Of a DNA stretch of 64,000 bases, positions 19,031 through 28,566 are shown piece by piece (the stretch's first letter is position 1; each line of letters opens with the position of its first letter). The notes under the pieces were generated by a model, which saw nothing but the letters and a program-made list of their open reading frames with translations, was not told the origin of the DNA and ran no database searches. Made by a program: the position numbers and the translations under genes. Source of the stretch: Pseudidiomarina aquimaris (GTDB taxonomy: Bacteria > Pseudomonadota > Gammaproteobacteria > Enterobacterales > Alteromonadaceae); the NCBI RefSeq assembly GCF_003987395.1, contig NZ_PIPT01000005.1, positions 124,001-188,000 on the forward strand. Direction: 5' to 3'.

Positions 19031-21664
19031 ATGGCAAAATCGCTAGTAATTGTCGAGTCGCCAGCCAAGGCTAAGACCATAAATAAATATTTAGGCAACG
19101 ATTTCGTAGTGAAGTCGAGTGTCGGCCACGTACGTGACCTTCCTACGCGTAGCACCGCAGAAGTGGCGAAAAAGTCGCCTGCCGAAGTGCGCAAAATGAC
19201 GCCTGAGCAAAAAGAAAAGTATCGGCAAGCACGCGAGTTTAAAAAACTTGTGGCGCGCATGGGGGTCGATCCCGAGCATGGTTGGGATGCCCACTACGAA
19301 GTATTGCCGGGTAAAGAAAAAGTCGTGAGTGAATTACAAAAGCTCGCCAAAAAGGCAGATGCTGTTTATCTCGCAACGGATTTGGACCGCGAAGGGGAGG
19401 CGATTGCCTGGCACTTACGCGAGCTCATTGGCGGCGATAGTGAGCGCTTCCGCCGCGTTGTCTTTAACGAAATCACCAAAAATGCGATCCAAGATGCTTT
19501 CTCACAACCTGCGCATCTGAACCTAGACCGTGTAAACGCGCAGCAAACGCGTCGTTTTCTTGACCGTGTTGTGGGCTTCATGGTGTCGCCGTTGTTGTGG
19601 AAGAAAATTGCCCGCGGACTGTCTGCGGGGCGCGTGCAGTCAGTTGCCGTACGCTTAGTGGTCGAGCGTGAGCGTGAAATCAAAGCCTTTGTGCCGGAAG
19701 AGTTCTGGGACATCTATGCTGATCTCAGCACTGCACAAAAGCACGACTTGCGCATGCAAGTTGCAAAGTATCTTGGAAAGACCTTTAAAGCGGGCGATAA
19801 AGAGGCTGCTGACAAAGCCGTAGCAGCTTTAAGAGACGCTGTTTATAAGGTCATCAATCGCGAAGATAAACCGACCAGCAGCCGTCCATCGGCACCCTTT
19901 ATCACTTCGACCTTACAGCAAGCAGCGAGCACGCGTCTAGGTTTTGGCGTGAAGAAAACGATGATGCTTGCGCAGCGATTATATGAAGCGGGTCATATTA
20001 CCTATATGCGTACGGACTCGACCAATCTAAGCAAAGAGGCGGTGGCGACCTGTCGTGATTACATCGGCAAACAATACGGCAAGGACTATTTGCCGGAGAA
20101 GCCGAATGTGTACGGTGCCAAGCAAAATGCGCAAGAAGCGCACGAGGCGATTCGACCGTCAAGTGTATCGGTTAAGTCTGAGCAATTGCGCGACATGGAG
20201 CGTGATGCGCAGCGTCTTTACGAGTTGATTTGGCGCCAATTTGTGGCCTGTCAAATGACCCCAGCGCGTTATGACTCCACTACCTTGACCGTGGGTGCTG
20301 GTGATTACGAGCTTAAAGCTCGCGGCCGGGTAATGCGTTTTGCCGGTTGGACGAAAGTGCAACCACCAGCTGGCTCCAAGAATGCGGACGATGCGACCTT
20401 GCCTGACGTGAAGAAGGGCGATGAGCTGAGTCTACAGGCACTGGACCCGCAGCAACACTTCACCAAGCCACCTGCGCGCTTTAGTGAAGCCTCTTTGGTG
20501 AAAGAGTTAGAGAAACGCGGAATTGGTCGTCCGTCGACCTATGCCTCGATTATTTCGACGATTCAAGATCGTGGCTACGTGCGTGTTGAGAATCGCCGCT
20601 TTTATGCCGAGAAAATGGGCGAAATTGTGAATGACCGCCTTGTTGAGAATTTCTCGCGGCTATTGAACTACAACTTCACCGCGGAAATGGAACAGGCGTT
20701 GGATGACATCGCCGAGGGCAAACGTGACTGGAAAGCAACCCTTGATGCGTTCTATGAGGAGTTCTCGAAGAAGCTAGAGCGAGCCGAGTTACCTCCTGAT
20801 GAGGGCGGTATGCGCGGCAATGAGATGGTTCTTACTGATATCGACTGTCCAAAGTGTGGCCGGAAGATGGGCATACGTACGGCTTCGACTGGCGTTTTTC
20901 TCGGCTGTTCAGGCTATGAGCTGCCACCGAAAGAGCGTTGCACACAAACGTTGAACCTACTGCCAGGTGAAGAAGCGGTGAAAGTCAGTGATGACGATGA
21001 AGCCGAAACCGAAGCGTTGCGCGCGAAGAAGCGTTGCCCGAAGTGCGGTACCGCGATGGATAGCTATCTCATCGACAAAGAACGCAAGCTGCACGTTTGT
21101 GGTAACAATCCAGCGTGCCCTGGACAGCTGGTTGAATATGGTGAGTTTCGGATTAAAGGTTACGATGGTCCCGTACTCGAGTGCGATCGCTGTGGCAGTG
21201 ATATGCAGCTCAAGACTGGACGCTTTGGCAAGTATTTTGACTGCACGAATGATGAATGTAAGAACACCCGTAAGCTATTGAAAAACGGTCAGCCTGCACC
21301 ACCGAAGGAAGACCCAGTGCCGTTTCCAGAGTTGCCTTGTGAAAACTCTGATGCCTACTTTGTGTTGCGCGACGGTGCGTCAGGCGTGTTCATGTCGGCC
21401 AATACCTTCCCGAAATCACGAGAAACACGTGCGGTAAAAGTGGCCGAGTTGCAGCGCTTTAAAGATCGTATTCCGCAAAAGTTTCATTATTTGACTGAAG
21501 CGCCAGCGCAAGACGATGATGGCAATGACGCGATTGTGCGGTACAGCCGTAAGCAAAAAGAGCAATATGTCATCACCGAAGAAAATGGCAAGCCAACGGG
21601 CTGGCAGGCTTATTACCGTGACGGTAAATGGCAAGTCAAAGAGAGCAAAAAGCGTAAGAAATAG
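19031..21664 (+). CDS. topA: DNA topoisomerase I
   Basis: Relaxes negative supercoils by single-strand passage. 877 residues. The Toprim domain opens with [13 protein letters not shown], and its acidic motif is [13 protein letters not shown]. The nucleophile is Tyr325 in [12 protein letters not shown]. Three C-terminal zinc ribbons follow ([16 protein letters not shown] and CDRCGSDM, each with a second cysteine pair), then a basic tail ending KKRKK. GAAGGA precedes ATG 19031. No clear terminator follows, only a hairpin without a U-tail at 21680. Confidence 0.97.
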   Translation: MAKSLVIVESPAKAKTINKYLGNDFVVKSSVGHVRDLPTRSTAEVAKKSPAEVRKMTPEQKEKYRQAREFKKLVARMGVDPEHGWDAHYEVLPGKEKVVSELQKLAKKADAVYLATDLDREGEAIAWHLRELIGGDSERFRRVVFNEITKNAIQDAFSQPAHLNLDRVNAQQTRRFLDRVVGFMVSPLLWKKIARGLSAGRVQSVAVRLVVEREREIKAFVPEEFWDIYADLSTAQKHDLRMQVAKYLGKTFKAGDKEAADKAVAALRDAVYKVINREDKPTSSRPSAPFITSTLQQAASTRLGFGVKKTMMLAQRLYEAGHITYMRTDSTNLSKEAVATCRDYIGKQYGKDYLPEKPNVYGAKQNAQEAHEAIRPSSVSVKSEQLRDMERDAQRLYELIWRQFVACQMTPARYDSTTLTVGAGDYELKARGRVMRFAGWTKVQPPAGSKNADDATLPDVKKGDELSLQALDPQQHFTKPPARFSEASLVKELEKRGIGRPSTYASIISTIQDRGYVRVENRRFYAEKMGEIVNDRLVENFSRLLNYNFTAEMEQALDDIAEGKRDWKATLDAFYEEFSKKLERAELPPDEGGMRGNEMVLTDIDCPKCGRKMGIRTASTGVFLGCSGYELPPKERCTQTLNLLPGEEAVKVSDDDEAETEALRAKKRCPKCGTAMDSYLIDKERKLHVCGNNPACPGQLVEYGEFRIKGYDGPVLECDRCGSDMQLKTGRFGKYFDCTNDECKNTRKLLKNGQPAPPKEDPVPFPELPCENSDAYFVLRDGASGVFMSANTFPKSRETRAVKVAELQRFKDRIPQKFHYLTEAPAQDDDGNDAIVRYSRKQKEQYVITEENGKPTGWQAYYRDGKWQVKESKKRKK

Positions 21665-21679
21665 CCCGCGTGCAAATCC

Positions 21680-21708
21680 GCTCTTACCTGCTTGCGGCGG
21701 GTAAGAGC
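21680..21708 (+). other. Perfect 9-bp hairpin without U-tail, between topA and the pilus operon
   Basis: GCTCTTACC (21680-21688) pairs exactly with GGTAAGAGC (21700-21708). A smaller stem CACCGT/ACGGTG (21728-21733 with 21743-21748) follows. Neither has a T-run, so they may be a weak terminator of topA or part of the pilus operon leader. Confidence 0.5.
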
Positions 21709-21771
21709 AGTGACTAAAGTTAGATGACACCGTGACGGATCAACGGTGCAATCTGACAGGGAGGTCACTTT

Positions 21772-22227
21772 ATGGAACAGGGCGTTCGTTATTCTCAGTT
21801 TTGCCGCACAGCGTTACCGCTTATCGTTTTGAGCATGGCGCTGTGGAGCGCAACCGGTCACAGCCAAGAGGCTGCTGCCAGCACCGCAACGACTTGTCCA
21901 AGTTTTAACTATGCCGCAGCTCCGCAAGCGGTCCACTCCGATGTCACGTCATCTGAAGTTTCAGCACTGAATGAAACCACGGTCATTGCACATCTCCAGC
22001 CAGGGTTACTCAAGCCACAAGTTGAAGCTCTCATCAAGCAGGGCTTTGCCGTTGAGCATATTGATTGGCGTGCTTCACCCCATTATCGCTGGTCGACAAG
22101 CTTTGAATTTAGCGCCGCGAATTGGCAACAAGCACTCACGAAAATTTTACGGCCGTACCAATTGCAACTGACTCTCTATGCCAACCGCACGGCGGTGGTC
22201 GCAGCAAGTGCTGAGGTGCAACCATGA
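21772..22227 (+). CDS. TcpQ/PilL-like secreted pilus accessory protein
   Basis: 151-residue exported protein, first gene of the pilus operon, with a strong GGGAGG ribosome site. A signal peptide spans about residues 1-33 (hydrophobic LPLIVLSMALWSATG). The C-terminal 65 residues (pattern VEALIKQGFAVEHIDW, later FEFSAANWQQALTKIL) resemble the toxin-coregulated pilus Q/PilL C-terminal domain, which helps localise or stabilise the secretin in type IVb pili. That match is by eye. Its stop overlaps the secretin start (ATGA). Confidence 0.6.
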   Translation: MEQGVRYSQFCRTALPLIVLSMALWSATGHSQEAAASTATTCPSFNYAAAPQAVHSDVTSSEVSALNETTVIAHLQPGLLKPQVEALIKQGFAVEHIDWRASPHYRWSTSFEFSAANWQQALTKILRPYQLQLTLYANRTAVVAASAEVQP

Positions 22228-23720
22228 AACGTTGGTTTTATGCGCCACTGGGCTTCACCTTGCTGTCGTTGAGTGCCTGCCAAATGCCGAGCGAGCGGCC
22301 GCTTGAAAACGCCAAGCAGCGAGCCTTAGCCGAGCTAGCAAAGCTCAGTCGCCCAACGGCGGATGCGGTAGAGACAGTCCAATACGATGAAAGGTTCTTT
22401 GTTCCCTCGCTTGAACAAAAACTCCATCAGGAACCGCAATGGTATAGCGAAGTGGTCAATGTCAATGCCAGTGGAATGCCGCTTGAGAAACTCTTGCGTT
22501 CAGTTTTTCCCGACGGTCAAGTACAGTTTTCATTTGCCGCGCCAGAGCTCGCTGAACAACCCGTTGCGTTGCTATTTCAAGGCTATCGGGGCGACTTTAT
22601 AAAAGCCTTAGCGACCAAGTTAAATTGGCATGTCGACTACGATGAGCGGCACCTGCGTTGGAGCCGTTGGCAAACTGCTGAGTTTGATGTGGCATTTATT
22701 GCCGGTGCGAGCGAGTACTTCATGGGGAACAAGGAAGCGACCCAACAACGCCAGTTAGGAGGTCAACAAAGCACACCGGCAAGTCCACAGCGAAGCAGCG
22801 AACAATACAGCAACTTCCGTAACGAACGCTTAAGCGTATGGGACGACTTACAGCGTACTTTGCAGTTGCTGTTGTCCGAACAGGGGGTGGTGAGTCTGAA
22901 TCAGAGCTCCACTTCTGTTGCGGTGCGTGATACCCCCTATCATGTGCGTGCCATAGCGGACTATTTAGAACAACAAAATGAGCGGCTCACCCGACAAGTA
23001 GCCATTGAAGTGCAGATAATTGAAGTTAACTTCACCGATGAGCAGCAACTAGGAATTGACTGGCAAGCGTTGCGTACCAGCGCCGGAGGTAATGCAGTTC
23101 TTGGGCTCGGTAGCGGCGGGCTAGGAGAGGTTACAGAAGCAATCGCTAGCCAAGTTTTTTGGCAACGGCAAAGCGGTCGAATGGCAGGCTCTGAGGTATT
23201 TATTCAAGCGCTCGAGCAACAAGGTTTGGTACGTATCAATAACCAGCCAAGAGTGGTCAGTTTGAATAATCAAATTGCTAAAATTGCACTGCAGGATAAT
23301 GCCACCTACCTAGCCTCTGCCGGCACCACGAGCACTGTTAATGTCGGCGCCACCACGACCTTACAACCTGGGGTTGTGACGACCGGATTTGAGCTGTATT
23401 TATTGCCAAGTATTCGCGATGGTGAGGTTATTCTGCAGCTTTCAACAGAGCTTTCAGATCTACAACGCATCGATGAAGTGCGCTCTGGCGAACAATTAAT
23501 TCAAACACCACACACTAATCGCAAGCAGTTCTTTATGCAGGCGGCAGTCGCCGATGGGCAAACATTACTGCTGTCTGGCTTGCGCAATGAGCGTTCGCAA
23601 CAACAACAGCAACAGAGCTGGTTAAGCCTTCTGTTGGGCGGACAACAAACTGCGCAACAACAACATAGCGAGACGCTTGTGTTGTTAACGCCGACCATTA
23701 TCAGTCGGGAGCTTCACTGA
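22224..23720 (+). CDS. Type IVb pilus secretin lipoprotein (PilN-like)
   Basis: Outer-membrane channel through which the pilus is extruded. 498 residues. Lipobox LSLSAC with lipidated Cys19 follows a short signal peptide. The N-terminal half contains secretin-N-like modules (YRGDFIKALATKLNWHVDYD; VAVRDTPYHVRAIADYLEQ). The C-terminal secretin core runs from about 255 (VAIEVQIIEVNFTDEQQLGIDW) to the end (LVLLTPTII). A Gln-rich stretch at about 455-480 interrupts the core before its last strand. A lipoprotein secretin without a separate pilotin domain is typical of R64 PilN and TcpC. Confidence 0.85.
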   Translation: MKRWFYAPLGFTLLSLSACQMPSERPLENAKQRALAELAKLSRPTADAVETVQYDERFFVPSLEQKLHQEPQWYSEVVNVNASGMPLEKLLRSVFPDGQVQFSFAAPELAEQPVALLFQGYRGDFIKALATKLNWHVDYDERHLRWSRWQTAEFDVAFIAGASEYFMGNKEATQQRQLGGQQSTPASPQRSSEQYSNFRNERLSVWDDLQRTLQLLLSEQGVVSLNQSSTSVAVRDTPYHVRAIADYLEQQNERLTRQVAIEVQIIEVNFTDEQQLGIDWQALRTSAGGNAVLGLGSGGLGEVTEAIASQVFWQRQSGRMAGSEVFIQALEQQGLVRINNQPRVVSLNNQIAKIALQDNATYLASAGTTSTVNVGATTTLQPGVVTTGFELYLLPSIRDGEVILQLSTELSDLQRIDEVRSGEQLIQTPHTNRKQFFMQAAVADGQTLLLSGLRNERSQQQQQQSWLSLLLGGQQTAQQQHSETLVLLTPTIISRELH

Positions 23721-24925
23721 TGAACCGCGCCTGGGTTATCAATGGTTGGCGCTTACAAGAGCGTTCTGCAAGCGCGGTCACTAAAGCACTTGAAACCGCC
23801 CGCGCGCGCGGCATGCGCAGTTACAACATTAGTCGCATCGGCCGCCACTATTGGCTAGTTTGCAGTCGCGATGCTGTGCAGGCCTATGATCTCGCTTCAA
23901 CAGTTCGAAGAAGCTACCCGAAGGTGCAACAGGGTATCTATTTGGCATATTGGCGTGAGCAAGTGGTCGTTATTGTCTGGCGCAACGATGTACTGCAGCA
24001 TTGTCTCGCCTGCGAGACGGATGCTGACGGGTTCGCACACCTTAAGCTTTTGCTCGGGCGACTTACGCGTAAATCACGCCGCCATTCAGCGCTCCTTATC
24101 GCCGGCTCGGTGCCAGCAGAGATGCGTGATTATTGTGATGAGCACCTGGCGCAGTGGCAACAACGCACCACGGCAGTTGAAATCGCCGAGCTCACGGTAG
24201 ATAAGCGCGCAAAACTAAGAGATATGGCCCTGCCAACGCCTTGGCAACAACGGCAACGACTATTCGCCTTGGTGTTCTCCGTATTGCTCGTCATGGCGCT
24301 CGCAGGATGGTACTGGTGGCCACAGTCAGAGCAAGCGGAGCAGGTGACAGCGCAGGTGCAACAAGCGCTACCAGATCCGCGCGGGGTAGCCCCAGAGGTG
24401 CTACAGCAACTACCGAAATTATTTGCCGGCATGCAACACCTAGCGGGTTGGGAGTGGCGTTCGGCCAGTTTGCAAGGACAACAATTGGAGGTGGTGCTGA
24501 AAGCGACTTACGGTCGTCCTGAGGAGTTGGCGCTGCAGTTAGACCCCGCATGGCAGCTTCTGCCACAGCGACAGCAGGCTGCAGCTAGATATCAGTGGCC
24601 GACCGAACCCTACGCGCGCCAGCAAGGTGGTTTTACCATCAACGCTTTAGAGGTTGGCAGTTGGCAGCGGCAACTCGAACGGTTGTTTCCTAACTTAACC
24701 GTGCGCCAAGAGCGATCGCGTGAATCAACTTTTTATCAGCAACAAGTATTCACGCTGAACTTGCTGGATACCAAGTTCACCGAGCTGGCGCGGTTGACCC
24801 ATTTACTCTCACATCCGCATTTACGGATTGTGAAAATGAATTTGCAAGCGGGGCGAAGCCTGCGTTCAGAATTAGAGGTGCATCTGTACGAACCTCGCCC
24901 GATTTCCACGGAAGGAGCATCATAA
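23720..24925 (+). CDS. PilO-like inner-membrane pilus assembly protein
   Basis: 401 residues. The N-terminal cytoplasmic part (1-180) carries W-rich strands (GIYLAYWREQVVVIVW); a single membrane helix lies near 183-200 (FALVFSVLLVMALAGWYWW); the remainder is periplasmic. This layout and the position between secretin and PilP match the PilO accessory protein of R64-type thin pili. Residue-level homology cannot be proved by eye. The start overlaps the secretin stop (TGATG), with GGGAG upstream. Confidence 0.65.
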   Translation: MNRAWVINGWRLQERSASAVTKALETARARGMRSYNISRIGRHYWLVCSRDAVQAYDLASTVRRSYPKVQQGIYLAYWREQVVVIVWRNDVLQHCLACETDADGFAHLKLLLGRLTRKSRRHSALLIAGSVPAEMRDYCDEHLAQWQQRTTAVEIAELTVDKRAKLRDMALPTPWQQRQRLFALVFSVLLVMALAGWYWWPQSEQAEQVTAQVQQALPDPRGVAPEVLQQLPKLFAGMQHLAGWEWRSASLQGQQLEVVLKATYGRPEELALQLDPAWQLLPQRQQAAARYQWPTEPYARQQGGFTINALEVGSWQRQLERLFPNLTVRQERSRESTFYQQQVFTLNLLDTKFTELARLTHLLSHPHLRIVKMNLQAGRSLRSELEVHLYEPRPISTEGAS

Positions 24926-25362
24926 TGGTTTACCCACTGACCTTATTCTTACTTTCAACGCCAGTCGCAGATACCGTAGCAGTACCTGAGCTTGAGCAAC
25001 AACTTGCCAGTGTAAGTGCTTTGCGTATTGAGGAGTTAGCCGAACTTACCGCGGCAGCGGAAGTTCGCAAGCTACAACACCAGCTACAAGTAGCGCAATT
25101 GGAGGCGAAAATTGCCGAAGTGAATCCGCACACGCAAGCCCAAAAAGTCGTGACAGAGAATCCACTGAGTAAGCTACAAGTGCTTGGGGTGATTGGCATC
25201 GCCAGTAAAGTTAGGGTTTGGCTACAAGCTGAGAACCAGGCTTTTTTCTTGGGGCTCGATGCGCCAGGACCTAACGGACTAACGTTGATTCGTAATGGCG
25301 CAGAGCTAGCCCTGCAGCAAGGACAGTGGCGGCGTGAACTGGCGGTCACGGAGAAATGGTGA
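24925..25362 (+). CDS. PilP-like periplasmic pilus biogenesis protein
   Basis: 145 residues with a short hydrophobic N-terminus (signal or anchor, residues 2-14), a helical segment (about 22-70, LEQQLASVSALRIEELAEL), and a C-terminal beta-rich domain (VLGVIGIASKVRVWLQ) of the kind PilP uses to bridge inner-membrane proteins and the secretin. Read as PilP from size, layout and place. AAGGAG precedes its ATG, and the start overlaps the pilO-like stop (TAATG). Confidence 0.65.
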   Translation: MVYPLTLFLLSTPVADTVAVPELEQQLASVSALRIEELAELTAAAEVRKLQHQLQVAQLEAKIAEVNPHTQAQKVVTENPLSKLQVLGVIGIASKVRVWLQAENQAFFLGLDAPGPNGLTLIRNGAELALQQGQWRRELAVTEKW

Positions 25363-26786
25363 TGCGCTACATTACAACGGCTGAGTGGCAAGCTGCCACC
25401 ATTGACGAGAACTATTTACAGGAGTGTAGTGCGTTGACGGAGCATGCCACCGATGCCGGCACCGCGGTGGTGGTGACGAGCGAGGGCTATCTCATTGCCA
25501 GCCCTGATTCCTGGCGTACGAACTCGATGGCCCTACTGCGGATGCAGGAAGAGTTGCAAGCGCGGAACCTATTTCGCCAGCAGTTGCTCGGCGATGCGCG
25601 CGATATTCGCAGTTTCCTCCACGACGCAGAAGCGCTGCTTACCCAACGCACGCAGCAGCAACATGAGCAAGCTTTCGATCGGACGCGAGCGCAGCAAGCG
25701 TTGGAAGACTTAGTGACACAAGCATTGCTGCTCCAGGCATCTGATATTCATTTAGTATTTGATCATCGGCAGGCAAATTTAGCGTTTCGAGTCCATGGCC
25801 GCTTAGTCGGACATATCGAGCGCCCGCGTGAAATCTTGGTGGCGGCGATTGCCGCCGCCCTCAATACGAGTTCCGATGACTTTCACGAACTGTTCGATGA
25901 GCAGCGCTTGTCTAGCGCCAGTATCAATGTCGTGGTGATGCTCGATAACGAACCGCAACGCATTCGTTTGCGCGTACAGAAATCGCCAACACGTAACGGC
26001 TTCGCGGTAACCATGCGGGTGCAACTAGAGCGACAACAAATTCTGCGTTTGCAAGATCTGGGTGTCGCCGCGACGCTTATCGCGCAATTACATTTACTCT
26101 TGGAGCAACCGCGAGGAATGTTGCTTATCGCTGGTCCAACGGGGCAAGGTAAAACCACCACGTTAGCGGCGCTGAACCTACTCATTCCGCCGGACCACAA
26201 AATCATTTCACTGGAAGATCCGATTGAAATTATTCAGCCTCACATCGAGCAAAAGCCGGTGATTGCTGAACATCCAGAGTTGAATTTCGCCAATATGGTG
26301 AAAGTCGCTTTGCGTGAAGACCCTGATGTTATTTCAATTAGTGAGATCCGTGATAGTAAAACAGCCCAAGCTGCCTACACGGCAGCTCTGACAGGGCATC
26401 TCGTTACTGCTACCGTGCACGCCCACGATTGCTTTGGGGTGCTACAGCGCCTGAATGACCTCGGCCTAAGTAATGACATGCTGGCGCAGCCAGGGGTGGT
26501 TCGCGGCGTCTTAGCACAACGGCTCGTAAAACAAGATTGTAGCTATTGCCGTGACGACGTGCGCTCACATGATACGCCGTGTCCTCACTGCCGCGGAACC
26601 AAGGTCGGCAAACGTAAATTTGTCGGCGAGTATCTCGATGTTGACGCGAGCTTACGGCAAGCCCTGCGCAGTAACCGTATGGATGAGTACCGAGCAGAAC
26701 TCATGGGTGGCGGCTGGAAGACATTAGACGAACAATTGCAAGGGGCAACGGAATGCCAAACCTCAGATCATTTAACTACCGCATGA
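25362..26786 (+). CDS. Type IVb pilus assembly ATPase (PilQ/GspE-like)
   Basis: Hexameric secretion ATPase powering pilin polymerisation. 474 residues from ATG 25362 (TGATG overlap, GGAG 8 nt upstream); an ATG at 25356 is too close to that ribosome site. The N-terminal region is divergent; N2-type domain around QASDIHLVFD. Walker A GPTGQGKTTT starts near residue 258. The Asp box and Walker B region reads REDPDVISISEIRD, followed by His-box GHLVTATVHAHD. A tetracysteine zinc module lies near 393-410 (CSYC and CPHC). I see no separate retraction ATPase. Confidence 0.88.
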   Translation: MRYITTAEWQAATIDENYLQECSALTEHATDAGTAVVVTSEGYLIASPDSWRTNSMALLRMQEELQARNLFRQQLLGDARDIRSFLHDAEALLTQRTQQQHEQAFDRTRAQQALEDLVTQALLLQASDIHLVFDHRQANLAFRVHGRLVGHIERPREILVAAIAAALNTSSDDFHELFDEQRLSSASINVVVMLDNEPQRIRLRVQKSPTRNGFAVTMRVQLERQQILRLQDLGVAATLIAQLHLLLEQPRGMLLIAGPTGQGKTTTLAALNLLIPPDHKIISLEDPIEIIQPHIEQKPVIAEHPELNFANMVKVALREDPDVISISEIRDSKTAQAAYTAALTGHLVTATVHAHDCFGVLQRLNDLGLSNDMLAQPGVVRGVLAQRLVKQDCSYCRDDVRSHDTPCPHCRGTKVGKRKFVGEYLDVDASLRQALRSNRMDEYRAELMGGGWKTLDEQLQGATECQTSDHLTTA

Positions 26787-27811
26787 AACAGCCACTGCGG
26801 CGGCCGCAACAGCTAGCGCTGCTTGAGGATATTGCCCTCGCTTTAGGAGACGGCTTGAGCGTAGCGCAGGCATGTCGTGAACTGCATCAACACGCAGTAC
26901 AGCAGGGCATGGTACGCGAGCAGCAAGTGGTCGCTGACTTGCAGAGTGCGGTGTATCGTGGTCAGCCGATGGCCACGGCGATGCGGAGCTGGTTTGCGCA
27001 AGATCTTTGTATGCTGGTCAGTGTTGGCGAGCGCAGCGGTTTGTTGGATCAACTGATTGCGGCGCAACGCCAGTTTGAGCAACAACGCAGTGCGGCGTTG
27101 CAGGCTTTTTGGCGTCCGCTTATTTATCCCCTGATTATGCTGTTCGTGAGTATGCTGGCCTGCTATGCGGTCGGTTCCCAAGTGCTACCAAAACTCGCAG
27201 CAGGTTTGCCGGAGATTAGCTGGCCGCTGTTTAGTCAACATTTGATGAGTGTGGCGCAAGGGCCTTGGCTCATTGCCATTGGTGTGACACTGAGCTTAGT
27301 AGTGTTGTGGTTCTGGGGGCCTTACCCACTCATTGACTTACGTTTTGCTGGCTGGCGTTGGCTTGCTGCACGTGGTGCCTTCGTCATTCGTCGTTATTTT
27401 GACGGGGTGTTGTTATTGCAGACCTTAACCGTTCTCCTCCGTGCCGGGGTGCGCCTCGATAAAGCCCTCCAAGCAATGCAAGAATTTGGCAGTGGTGCAC
27501 TTGCTCCAATTCTTCCGCCCATTCGTCAGAAGCTCGCTCATGGCGAGCGCTTATTGGCTTCAATACTTGACTGTGGCTTGCTGTCACCACGCATGCTGTT
27601 TCGACTCAGTAATGGCAGTCGAAACGCAACCGAACATGGAACCTTGCAACGTGTAGCAAATTACGCCGCTGCGGATGCCGCAGCCGCTTTGCAGCGTTTA
27701 CGAGTGACCATGCAACTGTGCTGCTATGGGCTCATCTTATGGCTCCTCCTTATCACGGTAGGAGGCATGGGAGCGATGCTCATGGCAGTAACCCAACAAC
27801 ACGTTCGTTAG
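26753..27811 (+). CDS. Type IVb pilus inner-membrane platform protein (PilR/GspF-like)
   Basis: 352 residues of the GspF family, the membrane platform on which the ATPase acts. GspF-like cytoplasmic repeats contain SVGERSGLLDQLIAA (about 90) and LLSPRMLFRLSNGSRN (about 275). Helices lie near 122-147, 168-190 and 322-345. ATG 26753 is preferred since AAGGGG stands 7 nt upstream, giving a 34-nt overlap with the ATPase gene; ATG 26783 (ATGA overlap) has no ribosome site. Confidence 0.85.
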   Translation: MPNLRSFNYRMKQPLRRPQQLALLEDIALALGDGLSVAQACRELHQHAVQQGMVREQQVVADLQSAVYRGQPMATAMRSWFAQDLCMLVSVGERSGLLDQLIAAQRQFEQQRSAALQAFWRPLIYPLIMLFVSMLACYAVGSQVLPKLAAGLPEISWPLFSQHLMSVAQGPWLIAIGVTLSLVVLWFWGPYPLIDLRFAGWRWLAARGAFVIRRYFDGVLLLQTLTVLLRAGVRLDKALQAMQEFGSGALAPILPPIRQKLAHGERLLASILDCGLLSPRMLFRLSNGSRNATEHGTLQRVANYAAADAAAALQRLRVTMQLCCYGLILWLLLITVGGMGAMLMAVTQQHVR

Positions 27812-27847
27812 TTTTTTATGGAATTGATTCAACAAGGAGAGTGAATT

Positions 27848-28303
27848 ATGCAAAACCAACTACCACGCCAAGTAAAGGGTTTTACCTTCATTGAAGTATT
27901 GACGGTGTTAGCGATTATTGCCTTGGCAACGATTGGCACCCTTGCAGTACGGGATTGGGCAGTCGGCAATTCGCGCGTCAGTGATGCCAAAAATCAAATT
28001 GTCACGGTCCAAGCAGGCGCACAACTGTGGCGTCCACGAAACGGCGATTTTACTGGGATTAGCTTGGCCTCAATGTCACAAATCGCTGCAGTGCCAGAAG
28101 TCTGGGGCGATGGGACAAGTATCAATCCTTGGGGCGGCAGCATTAATGTTGAGGCGGACAGCGCGGATCCTAGCCGCTATGTGGTGACGCTATCTGGGAT
28201 TGGGCAAGACGGCGAGGGTGCGCGCTTAGCTCGGGACTTTACCGAGTACACGGTTGATAGCAGCTACAGCGCGGGTACCTTGACGCTGCGTTTTCAAGGT
28301 TAA
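27848..28303 (+). CDS. Type IV major pilin candidate (PilS-like prepilin)
   Basis: 151-residue prepilin. Short leader of 11 residues ending VKG, cleavage before FTFIEVLTVLAII with Glu at +5, and a hydrophobic N-terminal helix. The globular part has no cysteine, so the C-terminal disulfide loop common in type IV pilins is absent. It has its own strong AAGGAG site and a 36-nt gap upstream, which fits higher expression. The cleaving prepilin peptidase is not encoded in this cluster and must be supplied elsewhere. Confidence 0.85.
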   Translation: MQNQLPRQVKGFTFIEVLTVLAIIALATIGTLAVRDWAVGNSRVSDAKNQIVTVQAGAQLWRPRNGDFTGISLASMSQIAAVPEVWGDGTSINPWGGSINVEADSADPSRYVVTLSGIGQDGEGARLARDFTEYTVDSSYSAGTLTLRFQG

Positions 28304-28320
28304 GCGGAGGAGCGGTAACG

Positions 28321-28566
28321 ATGCATCATGGAGTGTTGAGCAGTCATCAACGTTGTCGAGGCTTTCTCCTCTGGGAGTGGGTTATCGCTTTGACACTGCT
28401 GGGGTGTTTTGCCGTATTCGTTATCGCGCTTCTACAGCAGCAAAAAAGTCTGGTGGAACAGCAAGCAGAGTGGCGTCGCGAACTTCGTCTCGCCGCCCTG
28501 CAACGTGAAATCGATACGTTCGTTGCCGGGCACACTTTGTTATTTGACCTGCAGGAGGGCTACTAA
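28321..28566 (+). CDS. Very small pseudopilin-like protein
   Basis: 81 residues. The leader ends CRG, then FLLWEWVIALTLLGCFAVFV, a prepilin-type start with Glu at +5 but tryptophan at +4 and +6. After the helix comes a charged amphipathic segment and only about 20 further residues, so there is almost no globular head. GGAGG stands before ATG 28321 and the stop overlaps the next start (TAATG). It could be a minor pilin priming assembly or a modulator of the pseudopilin complex; function is not known to me. Confidence 0.65.
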   Translation: MHHGVLSSHQRCRGFLLWEWVIALTLLGCFAVFVIALLQQQKSLVEQQAEWRRELRLAALQREIDTFVAGHTLLFDLQEGY

